A DNA stretch of 64,000 nucleotides from Metopolophium dirhodum (GCF_019925205.1 NC_083566.1:5456001-5520000), one strand, 5' to 3'. Counted from the stretch's first letter, positions 49,401 through 61,872 are shown. Notes: a model not told the origin generated them from the letters alone. Numbers and translations: made by a program.

Positions 49401-50429
49401 ATTATAACAAAATAATTTAAATTCTAATGTATTCTTCGTTTAAACGTCTAATTTAGTTCAAATTATTTAAAATAAGTATTTATTAAAAAAACTGAATCAA
49501 CTTTTTTTTTGTTAAAATATATGACTTATGCGTTATGAGATCTTAGATATAAATAGAAAATGTTTTATTGATTTCAAACTCAAAATAATAATATGCACAT
49601 TTTCTTGATTTTGACGAATAATCTCGCGAAAGCCTAATAAATCTATGATCATGGGACTTGCCGGCTGCATGTATAAATATGAGTAGTATGCAAAACGAGA
49701 GAACCAGATCTATATATAGTCCATCGGACCCAAATATTGTAGTACCTACATATACTTATGTGAGTCGTTGTCTAGTTCAGCGTTTCTAAACAATTTCAAC
49801 GTCACGAAATAGCTAAAAAATAAAATCATCACACCCCTTTATAATGAAAAACTTTTAAATATAAAACAATATCAAATACCACATTAATTTATACTTTTAA
49901 CTTTATTATTCATAGTTAATAGTGTATTAATTTAATACTAAATATAACCGTAGAAACTATAACATTTTAATTTTTATCATTATATGGTTATGTATAAATT
50001 TTTTATTTTTAATGTAAATAAAAGGTTGTTTTTAAACATCAGCGTTTAATTATTTCTGACCGATGCTGAACGCTGGTCTAGTTATATATATATGACTGCT
50101 CACCGTGGCTAAGCATGTTTTCTGAGAACACGTTAAGATTTTTTAAAAATGCTTAAATATTATTGAATCTGACAATATTTGTAATGTAGTTACGCAATCC
50201 AATTTCAAAATGTCTTAAAATGTTGTAAGTTATACAATGCTTAGAAGTTATAATAGTACGATTCTGCCCCGCCTTTTCCTACCTATAATATTATAATATA
50301 TACCATATACATTATACACGAAGACGAGTATATCGTTTCGGTGACAAACAGAAAAAAAGGGCGGATATGGGCGGTTTTCGCGGTTACAATATAATAATAT
50401 ATATTATTATATTTTCCGAGAAGACGACT
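49401..50429. other. AT-rich non-coding DNA
   Basis: No gene or element end recognised. Confidence 0.5.
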
Positions 50430-51000
50430 ACAAATGATTGCGATGGTTGTCGACCAGCTCGGGGCCATCGCGCGCGATTGTTCAAACAGCGGCGGCGAAA
50501 ACATTATTTATTTCGACGCGCTGACACACCGCCGAATACGGTTAATTAAAATCGGACTTTCGCTCGAGGGGTCTATTTATATTATATAGTAATGGTAAAG
50601 TCACTACTCGATTATCAGCAAGACTCGTGATGCGTACTTACACGATATAGGTATCATAATATACACGCGGGCAATATTCACGACGACGACTCGTTCAAAC
50701 GGTTTCGTTTCTATTCTTTTTCCTCAGCTATTTTCTTCTCGCGCGCCGTTTCCACTTCTCCACCGCAACCCACGAGTTTTCACTTCGGCGTGGTCGTGCA
50801 GTAGGCGTGAAGGACGTGAGCGCATTTAGAGCAGTACAACCGCGCCCGGCCGCGAAAGACTAATAGTGCGCCGGTTGACGCCACAGGGCCGGAGTCATTT
50901 ATTTGATTTCGACGACGCCTCTCACGGGGGATCGAGTGCCTTTGTCGCCGAAACAATTGGTTTCCGTCGTTTACCAACGACGTCTTTGGCGACGTATTTC
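50430..51000. promoter_or_regulatory. CpG-rich island, possible exon or promoter
   Basis: GC-rich DNA with open frames on both strands. One minus frame at 50780-50977 ends RLYCSKCAHVLHAYCTTTPK, with a Cys/His pattern that looks superficially zinc-binding. However, it has no known domain and the frames at each end do not join to obvious exons. I treat the island as unassigned; it may be a promoter or a 5' exon. Confidence 0.3.
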
Positions 51001-51260
51001 AGTAGACATAATATATTATGTTAGCATACGTACGCGATTCACCTAGGGTTCGCTCATCCCCAGTTTTTCATTTTTTAAATAATTCTGATTTTTGTAATCT
51101 TCAACTATATACATAGGTGCATGTCTTAAGATATTTGGATTTTCAGTGTTATTTAAAAATCACATGACCTGTATGGTACAAGTTTCTCTTTTTCAAATGA
51201 AAATATTTGTTACTGTTAGGCAGACGATTATTCCGAAAATGATATAGGTACCTGTATGGC

Positions 51261-51556
51261 TGTATCCAATTCAAATTTGAACGAGTAGTTTTTGAGCTAT
51301 TTAGCTATTTAACTATGTGACTAAATGACTGTATATATAATAATAAGGTCCACGGGGTTGACAACCAATCTATGAATATTTTGTGATTTGAAAAATGATC
51401 CGTGTATAATAAGTACCCATTACATTGGTACATTATAAATTATGTATTATATTATATTTTATATAAAACCATTATGAATTTTACGCATGCAAGTAGGTAG
51501 GTATTTTATTACTTTTAAAACTACTCGTTCGAATTTGGATTAAGATACAAATACAT
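51261..51556. mobile_element. Small element with imperfect inverted ends
   Basis: TTTGAACGAGTAGTTTTTGA at about 51275-51294 is mirrored by AAACTACTCGTTCGAATTTG at 51518-51537, with partial matches outside these cores. A third copy of the core is at 14678-14697. The span of about 300 bp and its AT-rich body fit a MITE. The ends are not sharply defined. Confidence 0.4.
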
Positions 51557-52374
51557 TTTCATCATCTGCTTAAAAATGTATAGATAAACATGTGATTCTT
51601 AGGAGCTAAGAAGTTTGTATATCATCACAGAACACTCCTATGCCACTCTATATATAAGACGGCAGACAGTTCTCATCGAAAAGTTTGAGAACATAGTTTG
51701 CTTACAGCGATGTCGACGACCGTTTATACAATACTTATTATAAATATTTTATAATATTACCTATATTATAATTTATAACTATAGGTATACGCGCAAGTTG
51801 AATATTCAAATTGCTATCAAATATTTCACGGAGGAATCAATTTGTTTTGAAAACATGTTAAGAGAAGATCTCGTAGAGGGAGGAGGAAGTGAGGGGGGGT
51901 GGATATTCACTCATTTTGCAGCTTAGGTGGCAAAGCTATTGCGGTTCACGGTGATTTTCTTTATATTTGCATTGTGTATTTTTTTTGATTTTATATATGT
52001 GGTGGTTATCATGGCGATTGAAGGAGTTATTCCAACTTAGGCTATAAGAGCATAATATATAAATATGTATAAGTGAATAATATTATTCCAATACATACAG
52101 TAAGTTACCTAAAACTATTGGCTTGATAATAAAAATATAGTAGAGTAATGAAAAGTTGGTAAAGGGATAGTGGAAAGTGGGTAAGGTTAAGATTAATTTA
52201 GCACCTATTCAATATATTTTCAGCAGTGGACGTCATAATTTTGAACACTGTTCACATTTATAATTTGTTTAAAATAACAACATGCTATTAAAATAATTCA
52301 AAATATGTTTTTATTTACATAATATTGTCATTACTAATGAAAATTACAACCACTGATTAGAATAGTTCACAAAT

Positions 52375-52380
52375 TTTATT
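52375..52380 (-). terminator. Polyadenylation signal of the CBWD-type gene
   Basis: TTTATT on the plus strand is AATAAA on the minus strand, starting only 7 bases beyond the TAA stop of the last exon. Such a compact 3' UTR is unusual but possible, and a later signal could also be used. Confidence 0.5.
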
Positions 52381-52386
52381 TACAAC

Positions 52387-52469
52387 TTATTTGCAGGATA
52401 GCGATTCATTTCCAGAATCTATACATTTAGTAAGTAAGCAGCTTAATTCGGCTTTGTCCAAAAACGTTC
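52387..52469 (-). CDS. CobW-domain protein (CBWD/ZNG1), last exon
   Basis: The acceptor TTTTTTCAG (minus strand) is followed by 83 bases that complete a codon begun in the previous exon. They then read TFLDKAELSCLLTKCIDSGN, ESLSCK and stop. With the previous exon this gives RIILIG-TFLDKAELSCLL, matching the end of the CobW C-terminal domain in the eukaryotic CBWD family (pattern RLVxIGxxLDKxxLxxxF). The protein tail is shorter than in vertebrates. CBWD/ZNG1 proteins are zinc-binding GTPases that deliver zinc to client metalloproteins such as methionine aminopeptidase 1; that role is family knowledge. The phase, splice sites, stop and poly-A signal are all consistent. Confidence 0.75.
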
Positions 52470-52540
52470 CTGAAAAAACAAAATATATATTAATATAATA
52501 ACAAACATTTTTATGACTCTTAATCTTTGAATGCATTTTA

Positions 52541-52870
52541 GATTCCGAGCGGAGCTATGGATATATTAAGTATTGACTTCACAATGATGTGTATTTATTT
52601 TTTTTAACTGTTATCACTTTTAACATAGGTAAGTAAAATGCTTAGATTTTCAACTTCAATATCTACTCTGGTAGGAGAGTGAATCTAGTTGGTCAAAACT
52701 AAACAATTTAATTCCTAGTGGGTACCTACTTTTATTAATAATTAGGGGAAAATGTGAAATTTTACACAAAACCAGTTATCAACAATTTTCCTAATTTTGT
52801 TTCAATTAAAAAACGAATAAACGTAGTTAGGTACTTGAAATTTTCACCAAATATTATTAACACTTTTTTA
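52541..52870 (+). repeat. Dispersed repeat family A, copy 3 (in CBWD last intron)
   Basis: It starts GATTCCGAGCGGAGC, then ATTGACTTCACAATGATGTG. Further on GAGAGTGAATCTAGTTGG corresponds, in inverse orientation, to 59799-59816 of the fuller copy. It lies within the intron between the two CBWD exons and on the opposite strand. The 3' limit is uncertain. Confidence 0.55.
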
Positions 52871-53334
52871 TATTTAATATTATAATTAAAGAATAGCCGT
52901 TACATACATTCCCCTTTTTCTTTTTTTAAAACAGCTTAAATTACATTTATTTTCATCGGTTAACAATCTCGAATGGAAAGTTTTAACATAAATATAAGTT
53001 TTTCCTCAGCCATAGAACAAAATTAGTAATATTTTGAAAAAAAAAAACTATTCTATTCTGATCAAATATTAAGTACACAAATTTGATATATGTGTATTTG
53101 GTTATATGATTTCTGATTAGAAACAAAGTTTAATTCACCACCAATATAATACAGTTCTACACAAACGAAAATGTTTATTTTTGCATTTAATAATAGTTTT
53201 ATTCTGATATATTAACCTTTATATTAAACTTGGGAGATGCGATTTAAACTTAAAAATGCCTTATTTTAACGGATGTGTCGAAAAAGATCACCAAAAATGT
53301 TAACCAGTATATAGAACATGAAAAAATTACTTAC

Positions 53335-53458
53335 CTATAAGAATAATTCTACTGCCCGGTGGTACTTCAGATAGACTTTTCGATAACTCCTGAAACTCGT
53401 ACATGTCGTAGACGCTTTGTATCATAGCTATCGAACCGTCGGCGAATCTGATTACGCC
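53335..53458 (-). CDS. CobW-domain protein (CBWD/ZNG1), penultimate exon
   Basis: A 124-bp internal exon on the minus strand lies between the acceptor GTGTTACAG and the donor ATAG|GTAAGT. It encodes GVIRFADGSIAMIQSVYDMY, then EFQELSKSLSEVPPGSRIIL and I, and leaves one base that completes the next codon in the exon at 52469. IQSVYDMYEF corresponds to the VQGVHELYDL strand of the CobW C-terminal domain in CBWD proteins, and RIILIG to the following RLVLIG. The N-terminal P-loop GTPase domain and its zinc motif CxCC are not encoded anywhere I could find up to 64000, so the upstream exons lie beyond the window or the locus is a partial copy. Interruption by introns explains why no long open frame marks it. 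Confidence 0.78.
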
Positions 53459-53499
53459 CTGTAACACACGTTATACACAAAAATTACAACCCTATATAA

Positions 53500-54560
53500 T
53501 ATAATGTATAACACGCACACTCCGTCGAGTCCGCGCGACGTATCAAATATACCCTCCCCCCCCCCCGCGTAGTTGTATCAAATCAAATAAAAAACAAACA
53601 AAAGACGCGATCAGAAATCGCGCGGCGGCGTCAAAATCAATCTAAATGTAATTTACTACATGTGTGTACGCGCGCACCGAGGGCAAGGGATTTGGTTTTC
53701 CGTCGGGTGTTGTACGTGCGCATTAAACACATTGTTACGTATACGAGTGGAGAAATTAAAAAACTAAAAAGGATTATACGAGATCGCCAATAATAATAAT
53801 AATAATAATATACGTATGCGCCGCGGCTTTTGCTCGCACTTGCAACATATTATATTATAGATTCAGCCTACCGCTCCCCTCCCCCCCCGCGGACGGCGCG
53901 TTTATAAACTATAAGTACACACGATGATAATAATAATAATATATTAATTCGTTTTACACCAGCGTATCAGTTTGTTTTGTCGGTATTTGTACAGCACCAC
54001 CGACGACGACGGCGGGGGGGTGGGGGAGGGTTCGGGTGCAGGGTGTCGTACAGATAGTTTTTTAATTCGCAGCGATACAGCGATGCCGCTGCAGTGTTTG
54101 ATATTGAAATTCTTCAGCCGGTCGTCCGGCCGTCGATGCGCATAACATTATAGTCCCCATAGTCGTCCGCCGGCCGGCTGTTTGTGTAACCGACCCTCGC
54201 CGAGCAGCAGCCTCGCGGACCGGCGGCGGGTGGCGCGCGCGTTAATCACGGTTTAATTAAAACATCAAAGGCCCCCCACCACTCCCCTCCCCTCCCCCCT
54301 GAAACCCGGGCGGGCGCCGCGGCTGATTGGTAACGCCTCCGAGTGTTGTAGTTACAAGCCGGACGACTTTGACGAATTATTAACACCGAATCGCACACCG
54401 ATAAAACGCTTACGCCCGGCCCCCGCGCGCCGTTTAATGCACATCCGCGACGATAGCTTTTACACATCATGCCGTCACGAATCGTCGGAAATCGGCCAGC
54501 TTACATGCGTATACACGATATTGTTAGCATGAGCGGGCGACATCATGCAGCCGAAGTAGA
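53500..54560. promoter_or_regulatory. Large CpG-rich island upstream of the CBWD exon
   Basis: About 1 kb with high G+C and CpG content, G/C runs (53553-53565 and 54015-54030) and stretches such as GGCGGGTGGCGCGCGCG. The minus frame at 54246-54470 has no recognisable domain. The island is either within an intron of the CBWD-type gene or the promoter of another transcript, since the CBWD exon just downstream starts with a splice acceptor, not an ATG. The regulatory role is inferred from composition. Confidence 0.35.
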
Positions 54561-57500
54561 TGCGAAGGCATATTAATAACTTTCAACGTTTCTCAAAACT
54601 ATGGACGGCTATATCGCCACCCCGGCGATGGGAAAATATTTATTCCACCCGAATTATCGCGCGACGATGGGTGAACGTTAAATGCCGCACGAGTAATAAT
54701 ATCATAGTGGGACGTGTGTTGCAGTGTTTCTTAAAATCACTATTACCGGTCATATACCCTTATAATGTACAACGGATCTCCATTATAATAGTATAAGAAT
54801 ATATAAGTACTGTTTATAGCAATCATTCGAAACTTGTACCTATACTTTTAACCCTTCTCGAGCAAGTTGACTGCCTTGTGTATCATAATATTATATGTGA
54901 TACGCATCAAACTTTCAATTATAGCCCTTAATTTACTTATACTTGCCAATTTTGTCTTGAGTATTTCACAGATGATTTTCGAGATTATTTATACATTTTT
55001 ATCTAGGGAATTTATCGTGCCAGAAACTCTTGTAATGTTACATAATCCGCTGATCCAGTGTATAACAGACTCCATGAACATCTCTCTCCAATACACCTGT
55101 ACCGACTTATCCATATAATACGTGCTGGCCGTATGTTCTAGTAATACAACTTTATCAATACATGTACCTTATGCGCCGTACGTCCGAGCGACAGTCGTAG
55201 GATTTTATGGTATATTCTTATTATTATAATACTGTCACCGAAGTCAACCATGGAGTAGACCTAAAGGCCATCTTTGGCGACCGGCATCGCCGACGAATAC
55301 GAGGGCAAACCCTTTGTAAGGGTAAACATAATATATACATATTACTTTGGCCGGTACGTTTACATTTATTATTTATTATCATAGTATAGGAATCTGACCT
55401 ATTGTATTTATATAAACGATATTTTTGCATGCATGGTTATCTACGAGCATCTACAAGTACCAACGTCCGACATCCCTCATGAGGTTATTTTGTTATTATT
55501 ATTCTGAGTCTACAGATTATAACTTTTGTTTACCACATTGTGGAAATTATATATTATACTTATATATAATTATTAATAGACATGATAAATATCGTATGAT
55601 ATCTCTATAGCCATAAGTTTAGTGCCTTGAACGAAACTAAAACGTCTTATCTTTTTTGCATAAATATTATACACTTATGTTCATTTATTTTACCTACACC
55701 CGTTCCTATTTATATAATATTCTCATACGAATATCCACGGTATCTCCGTATTGATTTTCAGACTCGGCGCGTGTTTGACGACCAAAAAAGGTTGTCATAA
55801 TCATTAATCGTAACTATTCGTGGTGAGGTTCAACGAAGGTTCCACTCTAATGAAAATCGAAGTAGGTATCATAATATATGATACTCAGGCCGGGTTTATA
55901 AAACTACTGAGTGCATAAAGGCATCGTGGCAAGATCAGTGCAATTGGTAGGACAGGCAACTTTCTAGAGCAAACTCGCGTTTTCAATTTAATTCAAATGG
56001 AAACAAATATCGATCGATGAGTCGATGGTCAATAAATCAATCTGATTGATTGATTCAGAAAAAACGGATTCACCGTATACGAATACCTATAGAATAGGAA
56101 AGTACATAATATTATACGAAAAATACGTTTTTGCAGGGAAGTCTGTAAATATTTGCAATATTTTCACGGAACACTCCCGCACAAGGTTTAAATTAAAGAG
56201 TAAGTTATTAATAATAAATTCCAAATTTCTAAATCATTATAATATAATATATGTTGTACAGCATTCGAGCAGCGAGCAGTATTATTTATACCGACGTACG
56301 CCTACAACGAAATCGTGCTATTACTATATAATATATACTATATACTATATAATATATAGTATACTATATATATAATATATATAATATATAATATACTATA
56401 TAATAATATATTTATATGCATATTATTATATTATATTGTTCCAGGTTTCTACGCCACTCTCAGAAAAATATATTATTGCGGTGGCGGTCATAAAACACGT
56501 ACGATAATATTGCGGTGCAGTATAAATATTTGTGGCGGGCGTTGTCACATGCTATAATATATTATTATGATGCCAACGAAAACGGTGCGTGGTGTCAATG
56601 ATGAGCTGCTACAGCTTAAAGTATTAATATTTTATTTGAATACGTAGTAGGTAGGTATCAACTAATATTGTAACCGGGAGTTTTTCATCTTTGCATTTCG
56701 CGATCTTGAACAATTTGAGCATTTTTAATTCTATTAATTTTTGCCGATACCTGCAGCGACTAGTTTTGAGCGGAGATGTATCGTATATTATATAGTCGAC
56801 AAGCATTGGTTCTGAGCAAAAAAAAATATACCAAATATGGTTAGAATAATATAATATTTTTTATCTGCTATTGTTTTAGTTTTTTGATTTTCACCAAAAG
56901 GGTAATAGTCGAAAACTCCAATGCAAAGTATTTTATCAACTTCTAATTTGGTTTTGTCCTCCCTTCCTAAGGTTATTACAATAGGTGTATATCAGTAAAT
57001 GTATAACTCTGCAGGTGAGTTATATATATTTTAAACACTGTTTTTACTATAAAATTGTTCTTTTGGTTTTGTCACTGAAACCTGTAACCTGCAATACCTA
57101 CTAATTGCTATTGACTGTACAAGTAGGTACCATAGTTAAGGGAGATAATATACCTATTATTATACTAGTTTTACTTTTAAGTAGTACCTCGCAGTAATGT
57201 AAAATACATAATATAATGACAAAATACTAGATTTCAACATTAAAAATAGAGCCTGTAAGATAGTCATCTTATTCTGAAGAGATACCAGCGCGATTTAAAA
57301 TCGAGCTCAACGTTTATAATATATCAATATATTTATGTAATGAGCGACAAATAGTATATAAAACGACAAGACCTCTTGCGCGATTCATTACAATAGGTAC
57401 GTAAAACGTATTTATAAAAAAAAAAACGACTGCATATAGGTGGATATATTTTATACATAGATTATAGGTACTTTACGCGGCGTGTGCTCTTTGCCTTCAG

Positions 57501-59085
57501 CGGACTCCACACTGCAGCGTTGACCGCGTATTATGTAAGGCGTGCGTGCGTGTAAAACATACACGTCAGTCTGCAATTTAAAATTTAATAAAAACATTTT
57601 GACGCCCGTCGAAAGGCGTAGGAGCCCCACAAAAGCATTCCGTCCGCACGTGCCACCGCTGTTTCACTCGGCGACTTGGCCGTGCGGAAAGCGTGAATTT
57701 CACGCACTCAAAAACTACCAACCCGGCACCCGGCACCACTCCTTTTCGTGTACCGATCCCCCCCCCCCCCTCCTCGCCACGGCTATATACATAATATATT
57801 ATGCATATATGCTATAAAATATATGAGACGTGTGTAGTTCTCCTTCTTATAATGTATACGTTTGTGCACTACTGCACTGCACGCATATACTGTTGTTTCC
57901 TCCGGCACCGAGACGTTTTCTCGTCTTCCACTTCTATTATTATTATTATTATTATTATTTCCTCTGGCGGCAGTCACGTGTCAGGTATATCGTATATGCG
58001 CGTTAGTTCTTTGGGTATATACGGACTGAAAACAAACGTCAGAACGATAAGCTTTTATACTGACAATCTATTGTTGAAATATATATATATATATATATAT
58101 ATACTAGTATACAACTTATCATCATAGCGTATATAATATATTCTGCGAATCCTAAACACCTGCTATTATTATATGTGTACACATTCTAACAAATTCGTTG
58201 TTAAATACCAGCTCATTTGACATGGCGAATATTAATGTGAATTTGTTTTTGTTCAAAAGATGAGCATACATTTGTCATTAATACGCATAAATATCATATT
58301 TAAACTTAAAACAAATCTATATTTTTAGGCATGTATACACACTATTACGTAATAGATTATAATTTTACATAACAGATTAGATGAGATTTTGTATTATCAA
58401 TAATACTTTATATTTTATGCAAATATCAATAATAATATATTTTACAGCGTAAGAAAAAACGAACAAAAATTAATTTCACTACATTATTTATAATAAATTA
58501 GGGAAACATTTTGACGTATTTTTTTTTAATGAGTAACGTACATAATATAGGTTAGGAGGCGAATTTACATTTTTTTTTTATGTGGTGGGGGTATTATTAT
58601 AATAACCCATATTTGTACCAAAGCCCTACAGATTTAAAATAGATAGGTATACTGTCAAAAACAACACAGTCTGAAACTCTTAAGTCTTAGGTACATGTAT
58701 ATCACATACTTTATCTACATATCGTGATTTCGAAAAATACATCGTCAATATTTAAATTTTTTTTCCTATTTATGTGCGCAAGAAGGTATAAAAATTATAT
58801 ATAATTAATTCCCAGAGGAGGACTCCATACGCCCACCACTGTATATAGTATGTTTAATGATAAAAATAACAAAACATTTTTCGAACCAATGACCTTGAAT
58901 GTGATTCGTGTTTTTCATATTGCATAAAAGAACATTATTACTGCATTATTTTAAGAACTTTTATCCACACATAAACAGAAAATTGAATTCTCCACCTTAT
59001 ATTATATTCACTCCTTATTATAAAAGTGGACTATAATATTTGTACGAAAATAAGTCATGAAGTAAATTAATCGTATACGACAAAC
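54561..59085. other. Mixed AT-rich DNA, probably intronic or intergenic
   Basis: No gene is identified. A 60-codon minus-strand open stretch at 54989-55168 (with YYMDKSVQVYWREMFMESVI) reads somewhat protein-like but has no known domain. Palindromic TA runs fill 56325-56440. A GC-richer patch at 57480-57780 is open in several frames. An ATT run (57934-57958) and a TA run (58079-58103) are present. None of the expected CBWD GTPase motifs was found on the minus strand. Confidence 0.4.
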
Positions 59086-59208
59086 AAAAAGAAAAAAAAG
59101 GTGGGCAAGTGGGTATTGATCTGCTGTACAGTAGATTACAAGTGGTTCACTGTAATGGATTGTGTTAAATTTGAATTCAATGATAAAATATCATTGTATA
59201 AGAAGAAC

Positions 59209-59992
59209 GATTCTGAGCGAATTTAATGATATTATATTGTGAATAAAGTAATTTATATATAACCTATATTTACGTGGAAGCTTATTTTAAACTTTTAATC
59301 CTTAGCTATAAATTTTGAACATTTTATACATTTTTAACTACAAAATAATTATTAAATTTTAAATTTGATAAATGTTGTCAAAAATCGAACTTTAAATACT
59401 TATAAAAAAAAATTATGCCTATATATTTTTAATATTTTTCAACTGCTACTGTAACATTATATCAGGAGCTTTGTATTCAATTTTCCTGCTTTTTTAGCCG
59501 TCAAATAAATTTTTATTGACATTCATTGAAAAAAAGATTAATAAAATTGGAAACTGAAAATGTTTCTAAACAGTCCAAAACAAATCAAAATATTTTGAAA
59601 ATTTCATCGTGTAAAGAAAATGCAAATATAAAAAACCAGTGAAATTTTCATGTATATATGTTCACTTGTTTTAGAGTTACACCAAAAACCAAATACAATT
59701 TTGTGGAAAACAGATTTTGCGTCAACATTTTTATGTTGTTTTTCCCGTCACTTTTGAAAACTATTGGGAATTTTAAAATTTGACCTCCTGAATGCACCAA
59801 CTAGATTCACTTTCCCATCAAACAAGATACCGTTGAAGAAAATCCAAGCAGTTTTACTGCCCCAAACCATGATAACAGACACAAAAAAAAAAACACATTA
59901 TTGTGAAATCAATACATTCATCGTTCCACTCAGAATCTAAAAAAACATACATCATTGTAAAATCAATACATTCATCGCTCCACTCAGAATCT
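59209..59992. mobile_element. Dispersed repeat family A, fullest copy
   Basis: It begins GATTCTGAGCG and ends in the inverted form CGTTCCACTCAGAATCTAA (59922-59940), so the ends are inverted repeats. The terminal unit of about 50 bases is then present a second time: CGCTCCACTCAGAATCTAAA, with ATTGTAAAATCAATACATTC before it (59950-59992). The interior holds long, well-formed blocks such as CAAACAAGATACCGTTGAAG but no open frame. Other copies or fragments are at 4903, 22075, 49285, 52541 and 63799. It is a non-autonomous DNA element or a composite of two; the superfamily is unknown. Confidence 0.55.
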
Positions 59993-59999
59993 AAAATAA

Positions 60000-60567
60000 A
60001 ATAAAATACAGCAGGTAAGTATATTGTATAAGATGTATTATGTTAAATCTTTTAGGAATACCTACTGAAATGTATTCAAATAATTGTAAAATAAGTAAAT
60101 ACCTACGCTAAGTATATGAATAACTAGCTTTCAAATTTCGAAAAGAACTTGTTCATTTGTTAAAAATAGAAAAGTATACGAGCGACTAAAACAAGCAAGT
60201 GACTATAAGGTCTGAGACCTGAGTGACTGAGTACTGTATTATAATATATTATAATATATTATTATACTGTTTCGGTATTATATAACATGCATGTTGCATC
60301 ACAATCAGCTGTATACAATACGCGCTGTAATATCAATTGATGCTGTATTATAGAGCACCAGAACAACGAAGGAGAACGCAGGAATAACATTCGGGTTGAA
60401 AATTGTGAAATATTTGGCAATGGTAACGGAAAAAATTAGCGTACCAAATTTAATATATACGTGGTGTGTGTTGTGTCTGGCCAAGACATAAAACGAAAAA
60501 TAAATAGAAATAAAACGAGAGCGCGTAAACGGCGGATGGAAAAAAACAACTATACCCAGACCGGGTT
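60000..60567. other. AT-rich non-coding DNA
   Basis: No gene is seen. The minus-strand frame at 60305-60571 (88 codons) is hydrophobic in places but lacks any recognisable feature. Confidence 0.45.
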
Positions 60568-60768
60568 TCATATAAATATTATGAGAGGACTATGCACATT
60601 CTTGGTGGGCTTACGCAGCACCAGTACGGAGCCTTTGAATTGTCTGTTTATTAGATTTGGTCGGCGCGAAATTACTATCAGGCCTTTCGCTGACTTGCCC
60701 ATAAAACATTCGGAGAATGCAAATCGAAAGCCGTCTGTCGTCTTACCACCCTTTACTACTACTCCGGC
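60568..60768 (-). other. Coding-like island open on both strands, unidentified
   Basis: A GC-richer 200-bp patch is open on the minus strand for 66 codons (for example RFAFSECFMGKSAKGLIVIS, then RRPNLINRQFKGSVLVLRKP) and on the plus strand for 106 codons from 60461. Neither reading matches a family I know, and no start codon opens the minus frame. It could be an exon, a transposon relic or chance. Confidence 0.25.
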
Positions 60769-60781
60769 TCAAGTTATATAA

Positions 60782-61872
60782 TATCTCACTGTTATAATAT
60801 ATACGTTTATATATTTAGCTGTGCACGCTACACAATATTATAATAGTATATACAATTTGATGATGTGAATTTCGTTTATCAAATATAAACGAATAAGTTT
60901 AAACACTTATATTATTGTAGTCAAAAACATTGTTAGATATTTAAGCTCGTTTAAGGTAAACTAACACAAAAACAATATTGCCTTTTTTTTATTTTGTGAT
61001 AACTATCGTTTTATAAGGAATAAGATCAAAAAAAAAATTAACTTAGATTTAAGTATGAAAATATGTTATTATCATGATAGAACTAGGACACTCTAGGTAT
61101 AACATAATTTGCTGTAATCTGGTATGAAAATAACACGAGTCTCGGATTTATCTTAATAACCGGAACATCCACAACCTCAACGGCCGATTACAAAAAGATA
61201 TAAATTGTATTGATAATTTAAACACGGGTTAACACATTTTTTTTTATAAAATAATAATTATATTATCAAATATTAAGAAATATACATTTTTTGGAGGTAT
61301 TAAATGCATTTTTGAGGTAATTAATCTATTTATAAACACTAAACATGTATTATAACATAATTTATTATTTTCTACTCTTATAGTACCTATTATATACATA
61401 TAGTATTTCAATCTATTAAACAACAATATATGAGATCAGATTATCAGGATTATCAGGTAGAAATACAATATTAGCATGTTATACCATAATAGTCACGATC
61501 GGATTATTAAAATAAAAATACAAAATAACGTTAAGACTATTATTACGGTTCATTGTTCTGCAATTACATGCGAGAATATTAAAAAAGGTAGGTATTATAA
61601 TAGTATATAGTATATTACTTATGAAAAAGTAATTTGATCATATTATTTTTTAATTTTTTTTTGAACAAATTATATTTAAAATGAACTAAGATATGTCATT
61701 TTTAGACACAAACCAAAAAAATATTCACCAACACAACTTATATTGGTTATAATTATTTATGTATTAAAATATAGTGCCATATTGTGTCACGTACACTTCG
61801 ACGTATTGAGATGTTGATTTATAACAGCCGTGTTGGAGTTATTCGTGATATTATCGCATAATGTCGATCATG
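60782..61872. other. AT-rich non-coding DNA
   Basis: No gene is seen. The minus frame at 61244-61426 is Ile/Asn-rich and not protein-like. Confidence 0.5.

Noticed and set aside
56136..56184. Acceptor TTTTTGCAG and donor CAAG|GTTT bracketing a short open piece
   Set aside because: Only 49 bases, weak donor, no similarity to CBWD or another family.
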